15,528 nucleotides of DNA from JAGPHI01 sp036661035 (GCA_036661035.1 JAVWZM010000052.1:1-15528); one strand, 5' to 3'. Numbered from the stretch's first letter, positions 7,012 through 14,995 are shown. Notes: a model not told the origin generated them from the sequence alone. Numbers and translations: made by a program.

Positions 7012-8579
7012 TTTATATTACCTCCCTCTACGCCTTCAAGCAAGTCGTCGGGCGAATTTTTTACAGGCTCCTCGCCGGTTACCTCATCGTTTTCCAAAAC
7101 AGGCAATGCCACATACGAAAGCGGCGTAAAGCTAAGATTACACTCGTATTTACCGTTCTCGTCTAATGTGCTTGACAGGCTTAAATTAAGATAATAGCTT
7201 TCGTTTTGATATATTTTTTCCTTAAGGCGTAAAAATTCGTTTTTATCCGCCGTTGTAAAGCTAACATTATAGCTGCCGTCCTCGCCGCTGTAATCCACAG
7301 ATTTAAGTACAAGCCCCTGTGTAAACAAGGCAAGCACATCGGGTAGCGTAGCGCTTGTGTTTGATGTGTAGGTTTTAAGCTCTGCAAGGCTTGCGTCTAT
7401 TGCACTTATTCGCATCTGCGCTAAAGACACTTCGTCCAAGGCGGTATTTACAGGCATTAACGCATTAAGCCTTGTTTGTGCAGCTTGCAAGGTTTGCGTT
7501 TTGATAAACACGGCAAATGGCTGTGCGCAAAGGCCCAAAACCATTATAAGTGTAAGCGCGGCGCAAACCAGCAGGTTTACATCGCTGTCTTTCTTTTTCC
7601 CCCGCACCTCACCTAGCAAATTAAGCTTAGACATGCTGCCGCCTATGCTTATTACAGACGAAGTATACGGCCCTTTAAATGGCAAAGCCTTTCCTACCTC
7701 GACATCGTCTATAAACCTGCATGGCAAGCCGAGGTTTTCGATAAGCATTGCGCGAAATTTATCGTTTTTGCAAGCTTCGCCCGATATGCAAAAGCTTTCC
7801 GGATCCAAATGAATAGGCGCGCACACCACGCGCACAGTACGAAGAATATCCCACACAAACGATGTTTCCAGATTTGCCACCTGTTCTTCAAATTCCGTGG
7901 GATAATTGCCCTCGATAATCATTTGATTTGCCGCTTGCTCGTTTATATTCAGCTCATGCGTAATCGCAGGTATCAGCGACGCGTTCAGGCCTGGCAACCG
8001 CCTTTGGCTTGCCAACACGCCATTTGCATATATATTTATTATTGTATATTCATAGCCGAAATCTATTGCGGCATATGTTTGCTCACCCATAATATGGGGC
8101 CATACTGCGTTGGTAACTGCGGCATAGGCATCAAAGCCCGAATGAACAGCCGTAACTATAAAGCCCTCGCTGGCAAAGCCCGTAACAATACTATTTAGTA
8201 TCGCAATAGGTGTTGCAAGCAAAAGGCACACATGCTCCCCTGCGGAATTAAGATATTCCCCATAGGGCAGGTAGGACACGGAAAAGCTATTAAACTGCTC
8301 GCGCAGAACCGTGCGCGCCTCTAGCTTTGCAAAGCCGCCCACAGCCTTTTGTGCCACAGGTTGGTGTGAAAATTCTTTGAATATTACATCTTCCATCAGC
8401 GTAATCGCTACGCGTTTCGCTGAAATTTTGCGCTTTTTCAGTTCTTGCTTTACCAGCGCAGCCGCACCCTGATATCCATTTTCAGCAAGCTTAAGCGGCG
8501 CATTAAACAAAAATTTGCCGTCATTTTTATTATACATCGACACATGTATCTGCGAGCTTGTGAACACAAGGCTAATCAT
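7008..8579 (-). CDS. PilM-PilN fusion protein of the pilus alignment complex
   Basis: This first gene of the operon encodes 523 residues that join two usually separate proteins. Residues 1 to about 315 look like PilM, an actin-fold cytoplasmic protein: AIDFGYEYT (171-179) matches the D-x-G-x-x-x-T phosphate loop, and SIGGS (311-315) the adenosine loop. The first phosphate loop near the N-terminus is degenerate. Residues 319 onward look like PilN: LNLLG (319-323) matches the I-N-L-L-P tail with which PilN docks on PilM, then a membrane helix (about 334-357), a coiled coil (about 360-400) and a ferredoxin-like outer domain to about 500, ending in an acidic tail. The ATG has GAGG about seven nt upstream and a 60-nt leader. 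The reading frame is open throughout, so this is not a read-through artefact of a lost stop. It overlaps pilO by 4 bp. Confidence 0.88.
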   Translation of the reverse strand: MISLVFTSSQIHVSMYNKNDGKFLFNAPLKLAENGYQGAAALVKQELKKRKISAKRVAITLMEDVIFKEFSHQPVAQKAVGGFAKLEARTVLREQFNSFSVSYLPYGEYLNSAGEHVCLLLATPIAILNSIVTGFASEGFIVTAVHSGFDAYAAVTNAVWPHIMGEQTYAAIDFGYEYTIINIYANGVLASQRRLPGLNASLIPAITHELNINEQAANQMIIEGNYPTEFEEQVANLETSFVWDILRTVRVVCAPIHLDPESFCISGEACKNDKFRAMLIENLGLPCRFIDDVEVGKALPFKGPYTSSVISIGGSMSKLNLLGEVRGKKKDSDVNLLVCAALTLIMVLGLCAQPFAVFIKTQTLQAAQTRLNALMPVNTALDEVSLAQMRISAIDASLAELKTYTSNTSATLPDVLALFTQGLVLKSVDYSGEDGSYNVSFTTADKNEFLRLKEKIYQNESYYLNLSLSSTLDENGKYECNLSFTPLSYVALPVLENDEVTGEEPVKNSPDDLLEGVEGGNIK

Positions 8580-8596
8580 AGCAAACCCTCTTTCCT

Positions 8597-8631
8597 CTTG
8601 GCGAGCACTTGGCTGTTGTTTTTAAGCCAAG
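8597..8631 (-). promoter_or_regulatory. Possible hairpin in the pilus operon leader
   Basis: The leader between the predicted start of transcription (about 8638) and the ATG at 8579 has a 7-bp stem (8625-8631 with 8608-8614, 10-nt loop). The upstream arm could instead pair with a second copy of the same hexamer at 8597-8602, next to the ribosome binding site. These are visible repeats; a regulatory role is only inferred. Confidence 0.35.
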
Positions 8632-8644
8632 CTACATATATTAG

Positions 8645-8673
8645 ATTATACTATATTGTCGTTTAAAAGTCAT
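8645..8673 (-). promoter_or_regulatory. Sigma-A-type promoter of the pilus operon
   Basis: On the minus strand, -35 ATGACT (8673-8668), a 17-bp spacer, and a perfect -10 TATAAT (8650-8645). Transcription would begin near 8638, about 60 nt before the PilM-PilN start. It is the only strong promoter-like match found upstream of the operon. Confidence 0.75.
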
Positions 8674-8674
8674 G

Positions 8675-8708
8675 TTGTTTTACCAAATTTATTGTTTTAA
8701 GACCAAAT
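8675..8708. repeat. Direct repeats between the divergent promoters, possible operator
   Basis: TTGTTTTACCAAAT (8675-8688) and TTGTTTTAAGACCAAAT (8692-8708) are two near-identical copies, the second with a 3-bp insertion. They abut the -35 of the pilus promoter and lie upstream of the transporter promoter, a usual position for activator or repressor sites. Binding is inferred; the region is AT-rich and chance similarity is possible. Confidence 0.4.
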
Positions 8709-8740
8709 ATTTCTTATATGCTGCGCAAAATAATTTTGTG

Positions 8741-8769
8741 TGGAAAAAGATACAATTGAATGGTATAAT
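8741..8769 (+). promoter_or_regulatory. Promoter of the MFS transporter gene
   Basis: A perfect -10 TATAAT (8764-8769) preceded by TGG (extended -10) lies 17 bp from a weak -35 TGGAAA (8741-8746). Transcription would begin near 8776, about 37 nt before the ATG at 8813. Confidence 0.7.
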
Positions 8770-8812
8770 TAATCTATCATTATAATAAGCCGTAATGGCA
8801 CAAGGAGTATTT

Positions 8813-10099
8813 ATGAAACTGGATTACAAACGCACAATGTATGTGGGGCTTGCATTCATGTCAATCTGCGCCTTTTGGCAAGTATACGACGGCATTGTGC
8901 CGCTGATACTTAAAAATACCTTTCACGTAGGAGATGCACTTGCAGGCGTAATAATGGCTCTCGACAACGTGCTTGCGCTATTTATGCTGCCGCTTTTCGG
9001 CGCATTAAGCGACAAAACCCACAGCAAAATGGGCCGCCGCATGCCGTTTATAGTTGGCGGCACCACCCTTGCATGCCTGTCTATGCTTATAATTCCTTTT
9101 GCAAACAGCCTTGTTAGCCTGCCCCTGTTTTTTGTAGGGCTTGGCGTAGTGCTTTTTGCCATGAGCACTTACCGCAGCCCTGCTGTGGCTCTGATGCCCG
9201 ACGTTACCATGAAACCCCTGCGCAGCAAGGCAAACGCTGTGATTAACCTTATGGGCGCAATCGGCGGCATCATTATGCTTGGGGCTATCCCTGTGCTTGT
9301 TTCCAAAAAAGAGCATCCCAGCTTTTTCCCCTTGTTCGCCTTTACCATTGCCATAATGATAATATGTGTATCGGTGCTTGTGTGGAAGATTAAAGAGCCT
9401 CTTTGCGTAAAGCAAATGCACGCAGACAGCCTTGCCGCAGGCGTGGCAAACGAAGAAAAATCCGACAATTCACATGCAGGCGCAAAGCTGCCTAAAGATG
9501 TGTTTATCAGCCTTTGCTTTATACTGGCAAGTGTTTTCTTTTGGTTTATGGGCTACAACGCCGTTACCACTGCATTTAGCAAATATGCCAACATTACCTG
9601 GGGCATGCAGGGCGGCAACTACGCCTTGGTGCTGCTTGTGGCACAGGCGGCGGCTATAGTGTCTTATCTGCCTGTTGGCTTTTTAGCAAGCAAGGTAGGG
9701 CGCAAAAGAACCATTCAAATAGGCATAATAATGCTTGCCACTGCCTTTGCAAGCGCAATGTTTTTCAAAACCTTTACCGGCATGATTTTCTTTTTCTTTG
9801 CACTTGCAGGTATCGGCTGGGCGTTTATCAACGTAAACAGCTACCCAATGGTTGTGGAGATGTCGGGCGGCGCAGATGTGGGCAAATACACGGGCTATTA
9901 CTACACGTTTTCCATGCTTGCGCAAATTATCACGCCCATTCTTTCCGGCGTGCTTTTGCAGGAGATTGGATATACCACATTGTTCCCGTACGGCGCGTTT
10001 TTTGTAACATTAAGCTTTGTAACCATGCTGTTTGTGCGCCATGGCGACAGCCGCCCTGCCGCAAAGAAAAACATAGAAGCCTTTGATGTAGATGATTAA
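8813..10099 (+). CDS. SLC45-like MFS sugar transporter
   Basis: This 428-residue protein has about 12 membrane helices and the marks of the major facilitator superfamily: motif A around GALSDKTHSKMGRR (63-76) and its C-half counterpart GFLASKVGRKR (289-299). The WQVYDG segment (22-27) and the YRSPAVALMPD stretch (120-130) followed by LRSKAN are typical of the SLC45/GPH-like sucrose and maltose symporters, so proton- or cation-coupled uptake of a disaccharide is likely; the exact sugar is not readable. A hydrophilic loop (about 196-228) separates the two halves. An ATG at 8795 is in frame but has no ribosome binding site, whereas AAGGAG (8802-8807) lies five nt before the ATG at 8813, so I use the latter. 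It is divergent from the pilus operon with its own promoter and no sugar hydrolase or regulator beside it. Confidence 0.85.
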   Translation: MKLDYKRTMYVGLAFMSICAFWQVYDGIVPLILKNTFHVGDALAGVIMALDNVLALFMLPLFGALSDKTHSKMGRRMPFIVGGTTLACLSMLIIPFANSLVSLPLFFVGLGVVLFAMSTYRSPAVALMPDVTMKPLRSKANAVINLMGAIGGIIMLGAIPVLVSKKEHPSFFPLFAFTIAIMIICVSVLVWKIKEPLCVKQMHADSLAAGVANEEKSDNSHAGAKLPKDVFISLCFILASVFFWFMGYNAVTTAFSKYANITWGMQGGNYALVLLVAQAAAIVSYLPVGFLASKVGRKRTIQIGIIMLATAFASAMFFKTFTGMIFFFFALAGIGWAFINVNSYPMVVEMSGGADVGKYTGYYYTFSMLAQIITPILSGVLLQEIGYTTLFPYGAFFVTLSFVTMLFVRHGDSRPAAKKNIEAFDVDD

Positions 10100-10138
10100 T
10101 ACAGCAGTGTAAATTGACATTGCCATTGCGCAAGATTT

Positions 10139-10182
10139 AAAGCACCGTCTAACATAAGGAATTTTGCTATGTTAAACGCTTT
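10139..10182 (+). repeat. Imperfect inverted repeat before the GT-C-like gene
   Basis: TAACATA (10150-10156) and TATGTTA (10168-10174) form a 7-bp stem with an 11-nt loop; outer AAAGC/GCTTT pairs could extend it imperfectly. It ends just before the GAGGAG ribosome binding site at 10183. No U-run follows, so it is not a terminator; it could affect translation of the next gene. Confidence 0.35.
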
Positions 10183-10194
10183 GAGGAGATATGA

Positions 10195-11880
10195 ATGAAA
10201 CAACGCTTATCTGCCATTTTGTCTAAAAAGATGAGCCTAAATTTGATGTGGGCAATTGCCTTGGGGCTTTTTGCCGTAAAGCTTTTTCTTTGCAGCTTTC
10301 AGCTAATGTACGTCTCGCCTGAGCTTTCGCCCATTGACGACGCTCTTATGGTAAACCTTGCCAAAAGCATCAGCGATGGCAATTGGCTTGGGGAATACAA
10401 TTGGCTTACCCTTGGCAAACATTCGTTTTTTGCGTTATGGCTTTCTGTAATAAACACACTGGGGCTTAACTTTTTAATGGCAGGTCAGTTGTTTTTCGGG
10501 CTTGCTTGCTTTACGCTTTTGTGTGCGCTAAAGCCCATGTTTAAAACCAACTGGGCGCGGCTTTTTGTATTTTCCATTGTGCTTTTTACCCCTGCATCTT
10601 GGGCGGAATACTCCTTGCGTGTTTACCGTGATAATATTTACCCCGCTCTTGTGCTTTTTGCTTTAAGCGGCATTTTAGGTGCCTTTGTGCGCTTTAAAGA
10701 GCCCCTGTTAAACTCTTTGGGATACCACGCAATAGCCGGCACGGCACTTTGCGCTGCGTGGCTTTGCCACGAAGACAACGCACTTTTACTTCCGTTTATA
10801 GTTTGTGCCTTTATCGCTTATGCTTTGTTTTTGTTTTTATCAAAAGATTTGGCAAAGCGTTTTTCGCGCCTAGCTGTATGCCTTGTGCCCATAATGATAT
10901 TTGCAGGCGGCATATCCGCATGGTGTGGCATGAACAAACAATATTACGGTCGGTTTATAATAAGCGATTTTACGTCAATTGAATTTAACGACGCCATGGG
11001 TGCGCTTTCACGGGCGTACCCAAATAGGCAAAAAGCGTACAACCTTGTACCGAGAGAAACACGCCTTGCGCTTTACGAGGTTTCCCCCACTCTTAAAACC
11101 ATTGAGCCTTATCTTGAAACAGATGAAATTTACGGCAGCTATGGCAGTGCCGCCGACAAGGAAATATTATCCGATGGGTTGCACTGGGCAATACGCAAAG
11201 CTGCAGGCAAGGCAGGGTATTATAAAACCGCCGCCCTTGCGCAAGAGTTTTACACCGATGTTGCAAAAGAAGTAAACCAAGCTTGCGATGATGGGCTTTT
11301 GCCCTCCTCCCGCAAAATGGGCAGCGTATTCGTTCCGTATAAAAGCGAGTATTTTATACCTGCTGTAAATATTTTTTTCAAAGAATTGAAAGTGATGCTT
11401 TTTTTTGAGCAAACAAAGCCAACCGCAGATTTTTCCATGGCAAGGCCGGACCAAAGCGAGGACTGGGAAAGCTATATGCACTGCACAAGCACCAAATCTG
11501 CAATTGCCGGAACGGACAATCCATATTTTTCGTCCATAAGTAAGCTTATGTATTTTAAGCTCAATTTTTTCACATGGGTACAGCGTATTCTTATTTTTCC
11601 CATGCTGATTATCAGTGCCATATGGTGCTTTAAATACACAAAGCGTTTTATAAAAAACCGCAAAAAAGAGTTGCCTTTTGATTTGCTTGGCACTATACTG
11701 ATGCTTGGCTTTTTCTTAACGGGGCTTTTGCGCGTGGCGGCAATGGCATATTTTATGGCAGTGATTTTCTCCGTTGGCGCATATTTGATGTATCTTTCAG
11801 CGGCTTGCGCCATTATGCTTGCGTTTTTGGCATATTGCACAGCAAAAGCCGCAGAAGATTTTGCCCTTACTCCACCATAA
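10195..11880 (+). CDS. Multi-pass membrane protein, probable GT-C-type glycosyltransferase
   Basis: This is a 561-residue integral membrane protein that I cannot place in a named family. About ten membrane helices are visible: one near the N-terminus (18-38), a cluster at 75-250, and four near the C-terminus (450-550). A long hydrophilic segment (about 250-440) lies between them. The first outer loop has an acidic pair in SPIDDALM (45-52), and RVYRDNIY (142-149) and HEDN (192-195) follow the second and third helices, as in lipid-linked sugar GT-C enzymes (ArnT/PMT/Wzy-like). These similarities are by eye only. The ATG at 10195 is set by GAGGAG six nt upstream; another ATG at 10191 is out of frame. 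It lies 95 bp after the transporter and could be co-transcribed with it. A role in surface polymer or pilin glycosylation is speculative. Confidence 0.5.
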   Translation: MKQRLSAILSKKMSLNLMWAIALGLFAVKLFLCSFQLMYVSPELSPIDDALMVNLAKSISDGNWLGEYNWLTLGKHSFFALWLSVINTLGLNFLMAGQLFFGLACFTLLCALKPMFKTNWARLFVFSIVLFTPASWAEYSLRVYRDNIYPALVLFALSGILGAFVRFKEPLLNSLGYHAIAGTALCAAWLCHEDNALLLPFIVCAFIAYALFLFLSKDLAKRFSRLAVCLVPIMIFAGGISAWCGMNKQYYGRFIISDFTSIEFNDAMGALSRAYPNRQKAYNLVPRETRLALYEVSPTLKTIEPYLETDEIYGSYGSAADKEILSDGLHWAIRKAAGKAGYYKTAALAQEFYTDVAKEVNQACDDGLLPSSRKMGSVFVPYKSEYFIPAVNIFFKELKVMLFFEQTKPTADFSMARPDQSEDWESYMHCTSTKSAIAGTDNPYFSSISKLMYFKLNFFTWVQRILIFPMLIISAIWCFKYTKRFIKNRKKELPFDLLGTILMLGFFLTGLLRVAAMAYFMAVIFSVGAYLMYLSAACAIMLAFLAYCTAKAAEDFALTPP

Positions 11881-11983
11881 TCTCGCAAAGCAGAAAACAC
11901 ATCATTTGTAAGCAACTGCCCACTTATATGGCGATAGCAAACCATGTTTTAAGCATTTATCAATATCATCTTGCCGATTTATC

Positions 11984-12031
11984 GCAACTTGACATATTAT
12001 TGTCCTTGTAAACAACCTTTTGTCAAGTTGC
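11984..12031. repeat. 11-bp perfect inverted repeat upstream of pilT
   Basis: GCAACTTGACA (11984-11994) is repeated inverted as TGTCAAGTTGC (12021-12031), 26 bp apart, about 110 bp before the pilT start. No T-tract follows on either strand, so it is not a simple terminator. The left arm contains a perfect -35 TTGACA but no -10 at the right distance. It may be a two-site operator or a structured leader. Nothing else clear is seen in the 261-bp gap 11881-12141. Confidence 0.5.
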
Positions 12032-12141
12032 ATACAGCAAAGACGAGGGTTTTAGTAGGACAATCAAAAGTGAAATTGCTGTAATTCGCGTGGCAATGTA
12101 CTTTGCCGCATTTTACAAAAACAAAATAAGGGGGAATAGCA

Positions 12142-13206
12142 TTGGAGCTTGAAGAAATACTTCGCTTTGCCGCGCAAAACGAAGCGTCAGATGTTTTTAT
12201 TGTAGCAGGAGGTGCCATTAATGTAAAAGTTTTTGGCAAGCTGTATCAAAAAAGCGATTGTTTAAGCGGAGCAGACAGCGCAAAATATGTGGAGCAGCTT
12301 TATACCATGGCAAACCGCAGCATGGAGCGTGTAAACAAAACGGGCGACGACGACTTTGGCCTAAGCTTGCCCGGTGTAAGCCGCTTTCGCGTAAGCGCGT
12401 ACAAGCAGCGCGGCTCTCTTGCCGCTACCTTGCGTTTAATCCGCGAGGGCTTACCGGATTTTCGCAAGCTGTGCATACCCGAGGGCATCATGCGCCTTGC
12501 CACTAAACAAAAAGGGCTTGTGCTTGTAACGGGTACTACAGGCAGTGGTAAATCCACCACCCTCGCCTGCCTTATTAACGCCATAAACGAAACCCGCGAG
12601 GGGCATATTATTACAATAGAGGATCCTATCGAATATATGCACCCACAAAAGAAAAGTGTGATAAGCCAGCGCGAAATAGAAAACGACACCGAAACCTATC
12701 TTACTGCCCTGCGCGCGTGCCTGCGCCAAGCGCCGGACGTTATCCTCGTGGGCGAAATGCGCGATTACGAAACTATTTCCGTTGCCACCACCGCCGCAGA
12801 AACAGGGCATCTTGTGTTTTCCACCTTGCATACCGTGGGCGCGGCGTCTACCATAGACAGAATAATAGACGTGTTCCCTGCCTCTCAGCAAAACCAGATA
12901 CGCTCCCAGATATCAATGATATTACAAAGCGTAATATCTCAACAGCTTATACCCACAGTTGACGGAAAAGTGGTGGCTGCATTTGAAATAATGCACGCCA
13001 ATTCCGCCGTGCGCAATCTTATCCGCGAGGGCAAGATATTCCAAATAGACAACACCATTTCCCTTGGCCGCAGCGAGGGCATGATTAGCATGGACACCAG
13101 CATATTAGAGCTGTACACCAAGGGCATTATTTCTAAGGAAAATGCCGTGCGCTATGCCGTATCGCCAGAGCAGATGAAACGACGTGTAGATGGCACCGCA
13201 ATGTAG
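12142..13206 (+). CDS. pilT: Type IV pilus retraction ATPase PilT
   Basis: PilT is the hexameric motor that depolymerises the pilus and drives twitching and DNA uptake. The 354-residue protein has the N-terminal PAS-like domain (about 1-100) and the RecA core: Walker A GTTGSGKSTT (131-140), intact Asp box TIEDPIE (158-164), Walker B DVILVGEMRD (199-208), and His box HLVFSTLHT (223-231). The PilT signature AIRNLIRE appears as AVRNLIRE (289-296), which distinguishes it from PilB. The length is normal. The TTG start has AAGGGGG seven nt upstream; no ATG lies near. Unlike the rest of the pilus genes it is on the plus strand, preceded by the GT-C-like gene (261 bp) and followed by prfC (199 bp), so its expression is probably set separately from extension. 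Confidence 0.95.
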   Translation: MELEEILRFAAQNEASDVFIVAGGAINVKVFGKLYQKSDCLSGADSAKYVEQLYTMANRSMERVNKTGDDDFGLSLPGVSRFRVSAYKQRGSLAATLRLIREGLPDFRKLCIPEGIMRLATKQKGLVLVTGTTGSGKSTTLACLINAINETREGHIITIEDPIEYMHPQKKSVISQREIENDTETYLTALRACLRQAPDVILVGEMRDYETISVATTAAETGHLVFSTLHTVGAASTIDRIIDVFPASQQNQIRSQISMILQSVISQQLIPTVDGKVVAAFEIMHANSAVRNLIREGKIFQIDNTISLGRSEGMISMDTSILELYTKGIISKENAVRYAVSPEQMKRRVDGTAM

Positions 13207-13240
13207 CCCATAAATGCAGCCCATATTTGAGGGCGCATAT

Positions 13241-13260
13241 CGGCATGCTGCGGCATGCGG
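13241..13260. repeat. Tandem CGGCATGC repeat with hairpin potential between pilT and prfC
   Basis: Two copies of CGGCATGC in a row (13241-13248, 13251-13258) allow a 6-bp GC-rich hairpin with a TGCG loop (13243-13258). No U-tract follows, so termination of pilT transcription here would be atypical. The remaining intergenic sequence has no other clear element until the prfC promoter. Confidence 0.35.
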
Positions 13261-13354
13261 TACTGTGCATAGAAATGGCGGCATCTGTTTTAAGCACCTC
13301 ATATTCATCAAGCTGTAATTCACTTGTTGGATTTCATGTTTTTATCCCGCAGCA

Positions 13355-13382
13355 TTGATGAGTGTCAAATAGCCTGTATATT
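13355..13382 (+). promoter_or_regulatory. Likely promoter of prfC
   Basis: TTGATG (13355-13360), a 16-bp spacer and TATATT (13377-13382) match sigma-A promoters at four and five of six positions. Transcription would begin near 13389, giving a very short leader before GGAGGA (13394-13399). Confidence 0.5.
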
Positions 13383-13405
13383 TTATATTTTTTGGAGGAA
13401 TTTCA

Positions 13406-14995
13406 TTGAACGAACTTATTCGTCAGATAGACAAAAGGCGCACCTTTGCCATTATATCCCACCCTGACGCAGGTAAAACCACCCTTACCGAAAAGCTGCT
13501 TTTATACGGCGGTGCCATACAGCTTGCAGGTGCGGTAAAGGGCAAAAAATCTGCCCGACACGCCGTGAGCGACTGGATGGAAATAGAAAAACAGCGCGGT
13601 ATTTCCGTTACCTCGTCTGTAATGCAGTTTAACTACAACGATTTTTGCATTAATATCCTAGACACCCCGGGGCATCAGGACTTTTCAGAGGACACATATC
13701 GCACGCTTATGGCGGCAGACAGCGCCGTAATGGTAATAGACGCCGCAAAGGGCGTGGAAAACCAAACTAAAAAGCTGTTCAAGGTATGCGTTCTGCGCGA
13801 TATCCCCATTTTTACCTTTATCAATAAAATGGATCGCGAGGCGCGAAACCCCTTTGATTTATTAGAAGAAATAGAAAGCGTCCTCGGCATCGAAACCTAT
13901 CCCATGAACTGGCCTATCGGCTCCGGCAAAGAATTTAAGGGCGTGTATAACCGCGACAAAAAAGAGATTGTCACCTTTAAGGCGGCGGCGCGCACAGGAC
14001 AAACGCAGGTGCAGGCGGTAGAAGCACAGCTTGGCGACGACAATTTAGACGAGCTTTTAACCGCGGATTTGCACAAAACCCTTTGCGACGACATAGAGCT
14101 TTTAGACGGTGCGGCATACGATTTTGATATCGACAAGGTGCGCCGCGGCAAGCTAACCCCTGTGTTTTTCGGCTCGGCTTTAACCAATTTTGGCGTGGAG
14201 CCGTTTTTAGAGGACTTTTTGCGCCTTACCTCCTCCCCCTTGCCACGCACGGCAAGCTGCGGCGTGATAGAGCCGAAAACCGACGAATTTTCCGGCTTTG
14301 TGTTTAAAATACAAGCTAATATGAACAAGGCGCACCGCGACCGCATTGCCTTTATGCGCGTGTGCAGCGGCAAGTTTGAGCGCGGCATGGAGGCGTATCA
14401 TGTGCAGGGCGGCAAAAAGGTGAAGCTTGCACAGCCCACACAGCTTATGGCAAGCGAGCGCGAGATTATCGAGGAGGCATATGCCGGGGACATTATCGGT
14501 CTATTTGATCCGGGAGTGTTTTCCATTGGCGATACCCTTTGCACCTCTAAGGTGCCTTTCGAGTTTGCAGGCATACCCACCTTTGCCCCCGAGCATTTTG
14601 CGCGGATAACGCAAGTGGACACCATGAAACGCAAGCAATTTGTAAAAGGCATGGAGCAAATTGCCCAAGAGGGCGCAATACAGATTTTCCGCGAATTGGA
14701 CGGCGGCATGGAGGAAGTAATAGTAGGCGTGGTAGGCGTGTTGCAGTTTGAAGTGCTGGAATATCGTCTGCGCAACGAATACAATGTGGAAATACGCATG
14801 CAAACATTGCCGTACCAATATATCCGCTGGATAGACAGCCCCGATATAGACGTGAAAACGCTAAACCTTACAAGCGACACCAAGCGCATAGAGGACCTAA
14901 AAAACCGCAAGCTTTTGCTATTTACCAATAGCTGGAGCATTAGCTGGGCAGTGGAGCATAACAAAGGGCTTGTGCTTTCCGAGATAGGCAAATAG
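13406..14995 (+). CDS. prfC: Peptide chain release factor 3 (GTPase)
   Basis: RF3 is a cytoplasmic translational GTPase that removes RF1/RF2 from the ribosome after peptide release. The 529-residue protein matches the family's usual length. The G motifs are all present: G1 HPDAGKTT (19-26), G2 RGISVT (64-69), G3 DTPGH (86-90) and G4 NKMD (140-143). The segment ARHAVSDWMEIEKQRGISVTS region (50-70) is typical of RF3, as against EF-G. The C-terminal domains II and III follow without break. The TTG start is set by GGAGGA six nt upstream, the fifth TTG start in this window. The gene looks like chromosomal housekeeping sequence beside pilT, with no functional link implied. No clear terminator is seen in the 129 bp after the stop and before the assembly gap. 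Confidence 0.95.
   Translation: MNELIRQIDKRRTFAIISHPDAGKTTLTEKLLLYGGAIQLAGAVKGKKSARHAVSDWMEIEKQRGISVTSSVMQFNYNDFCINILDTPGHQDFSEDTYRTLMAADSAVMVIDAAKGVENQTKKLFKVCVLRDIPIFTFINKMDREARNPFDLLEEIESVLGIETYPMNWPIGSGKEFKGVYNRDKKEIVTFKAAARTGQTQVQAVEAQLGDDNLDELLTADLHKTLCDDIELLDGAAYDFDIDKVRRGKLTPVFFGSALTNFGVEPFLEDFLRLTSSPLPRTASCGVIEPKTDEFSGFVFKIQANMNKAHRDRIAFMRVCSGKFERGMEAYHVQGGKKVKLAQPTQLMASEREIIEEAYAGDIIGLFDPGVFSIGDTLCTSKVPFEFAGIPTFAPEHFARITQVDTMKRKQFVKGMEQIAQEGAIQIFRELDGGMEEVIVGVVGVLQFEVLEYRLRNEYNVEIRMQTLPYQYIRWIDSPDIDVKTLNLTSDTKRIEDLKNRKLLLFTNSWSISWAVEHNKGLVLSEIGK

Noticed and set aside
8795..8812. Earlier in-frame ATG for the MFS transporter
   Set aside because: No ribosome binding site precedes it, while AAGGAG at 8802-8807 serves the ATG at 8813.
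12076..12104. Promoter TTGCTG-17-TACTTT before pilT
   Set aside because: The -10 matches only three of six positions; too weak to annotate.
11881..12141. Cyclic di-GMP riboswitch upstream of pilT
   Set aside because: AGCAAACC and CAGCAAAGAC loosely recall GEMM motifs, but the conserved core order and tetraloop receptor are absent.
14398..14991. 197-codon minus-strand open frame opposite prfC
   Set aside because: It is a Ser-rich antisense shadow of prfC with no supporting signals.
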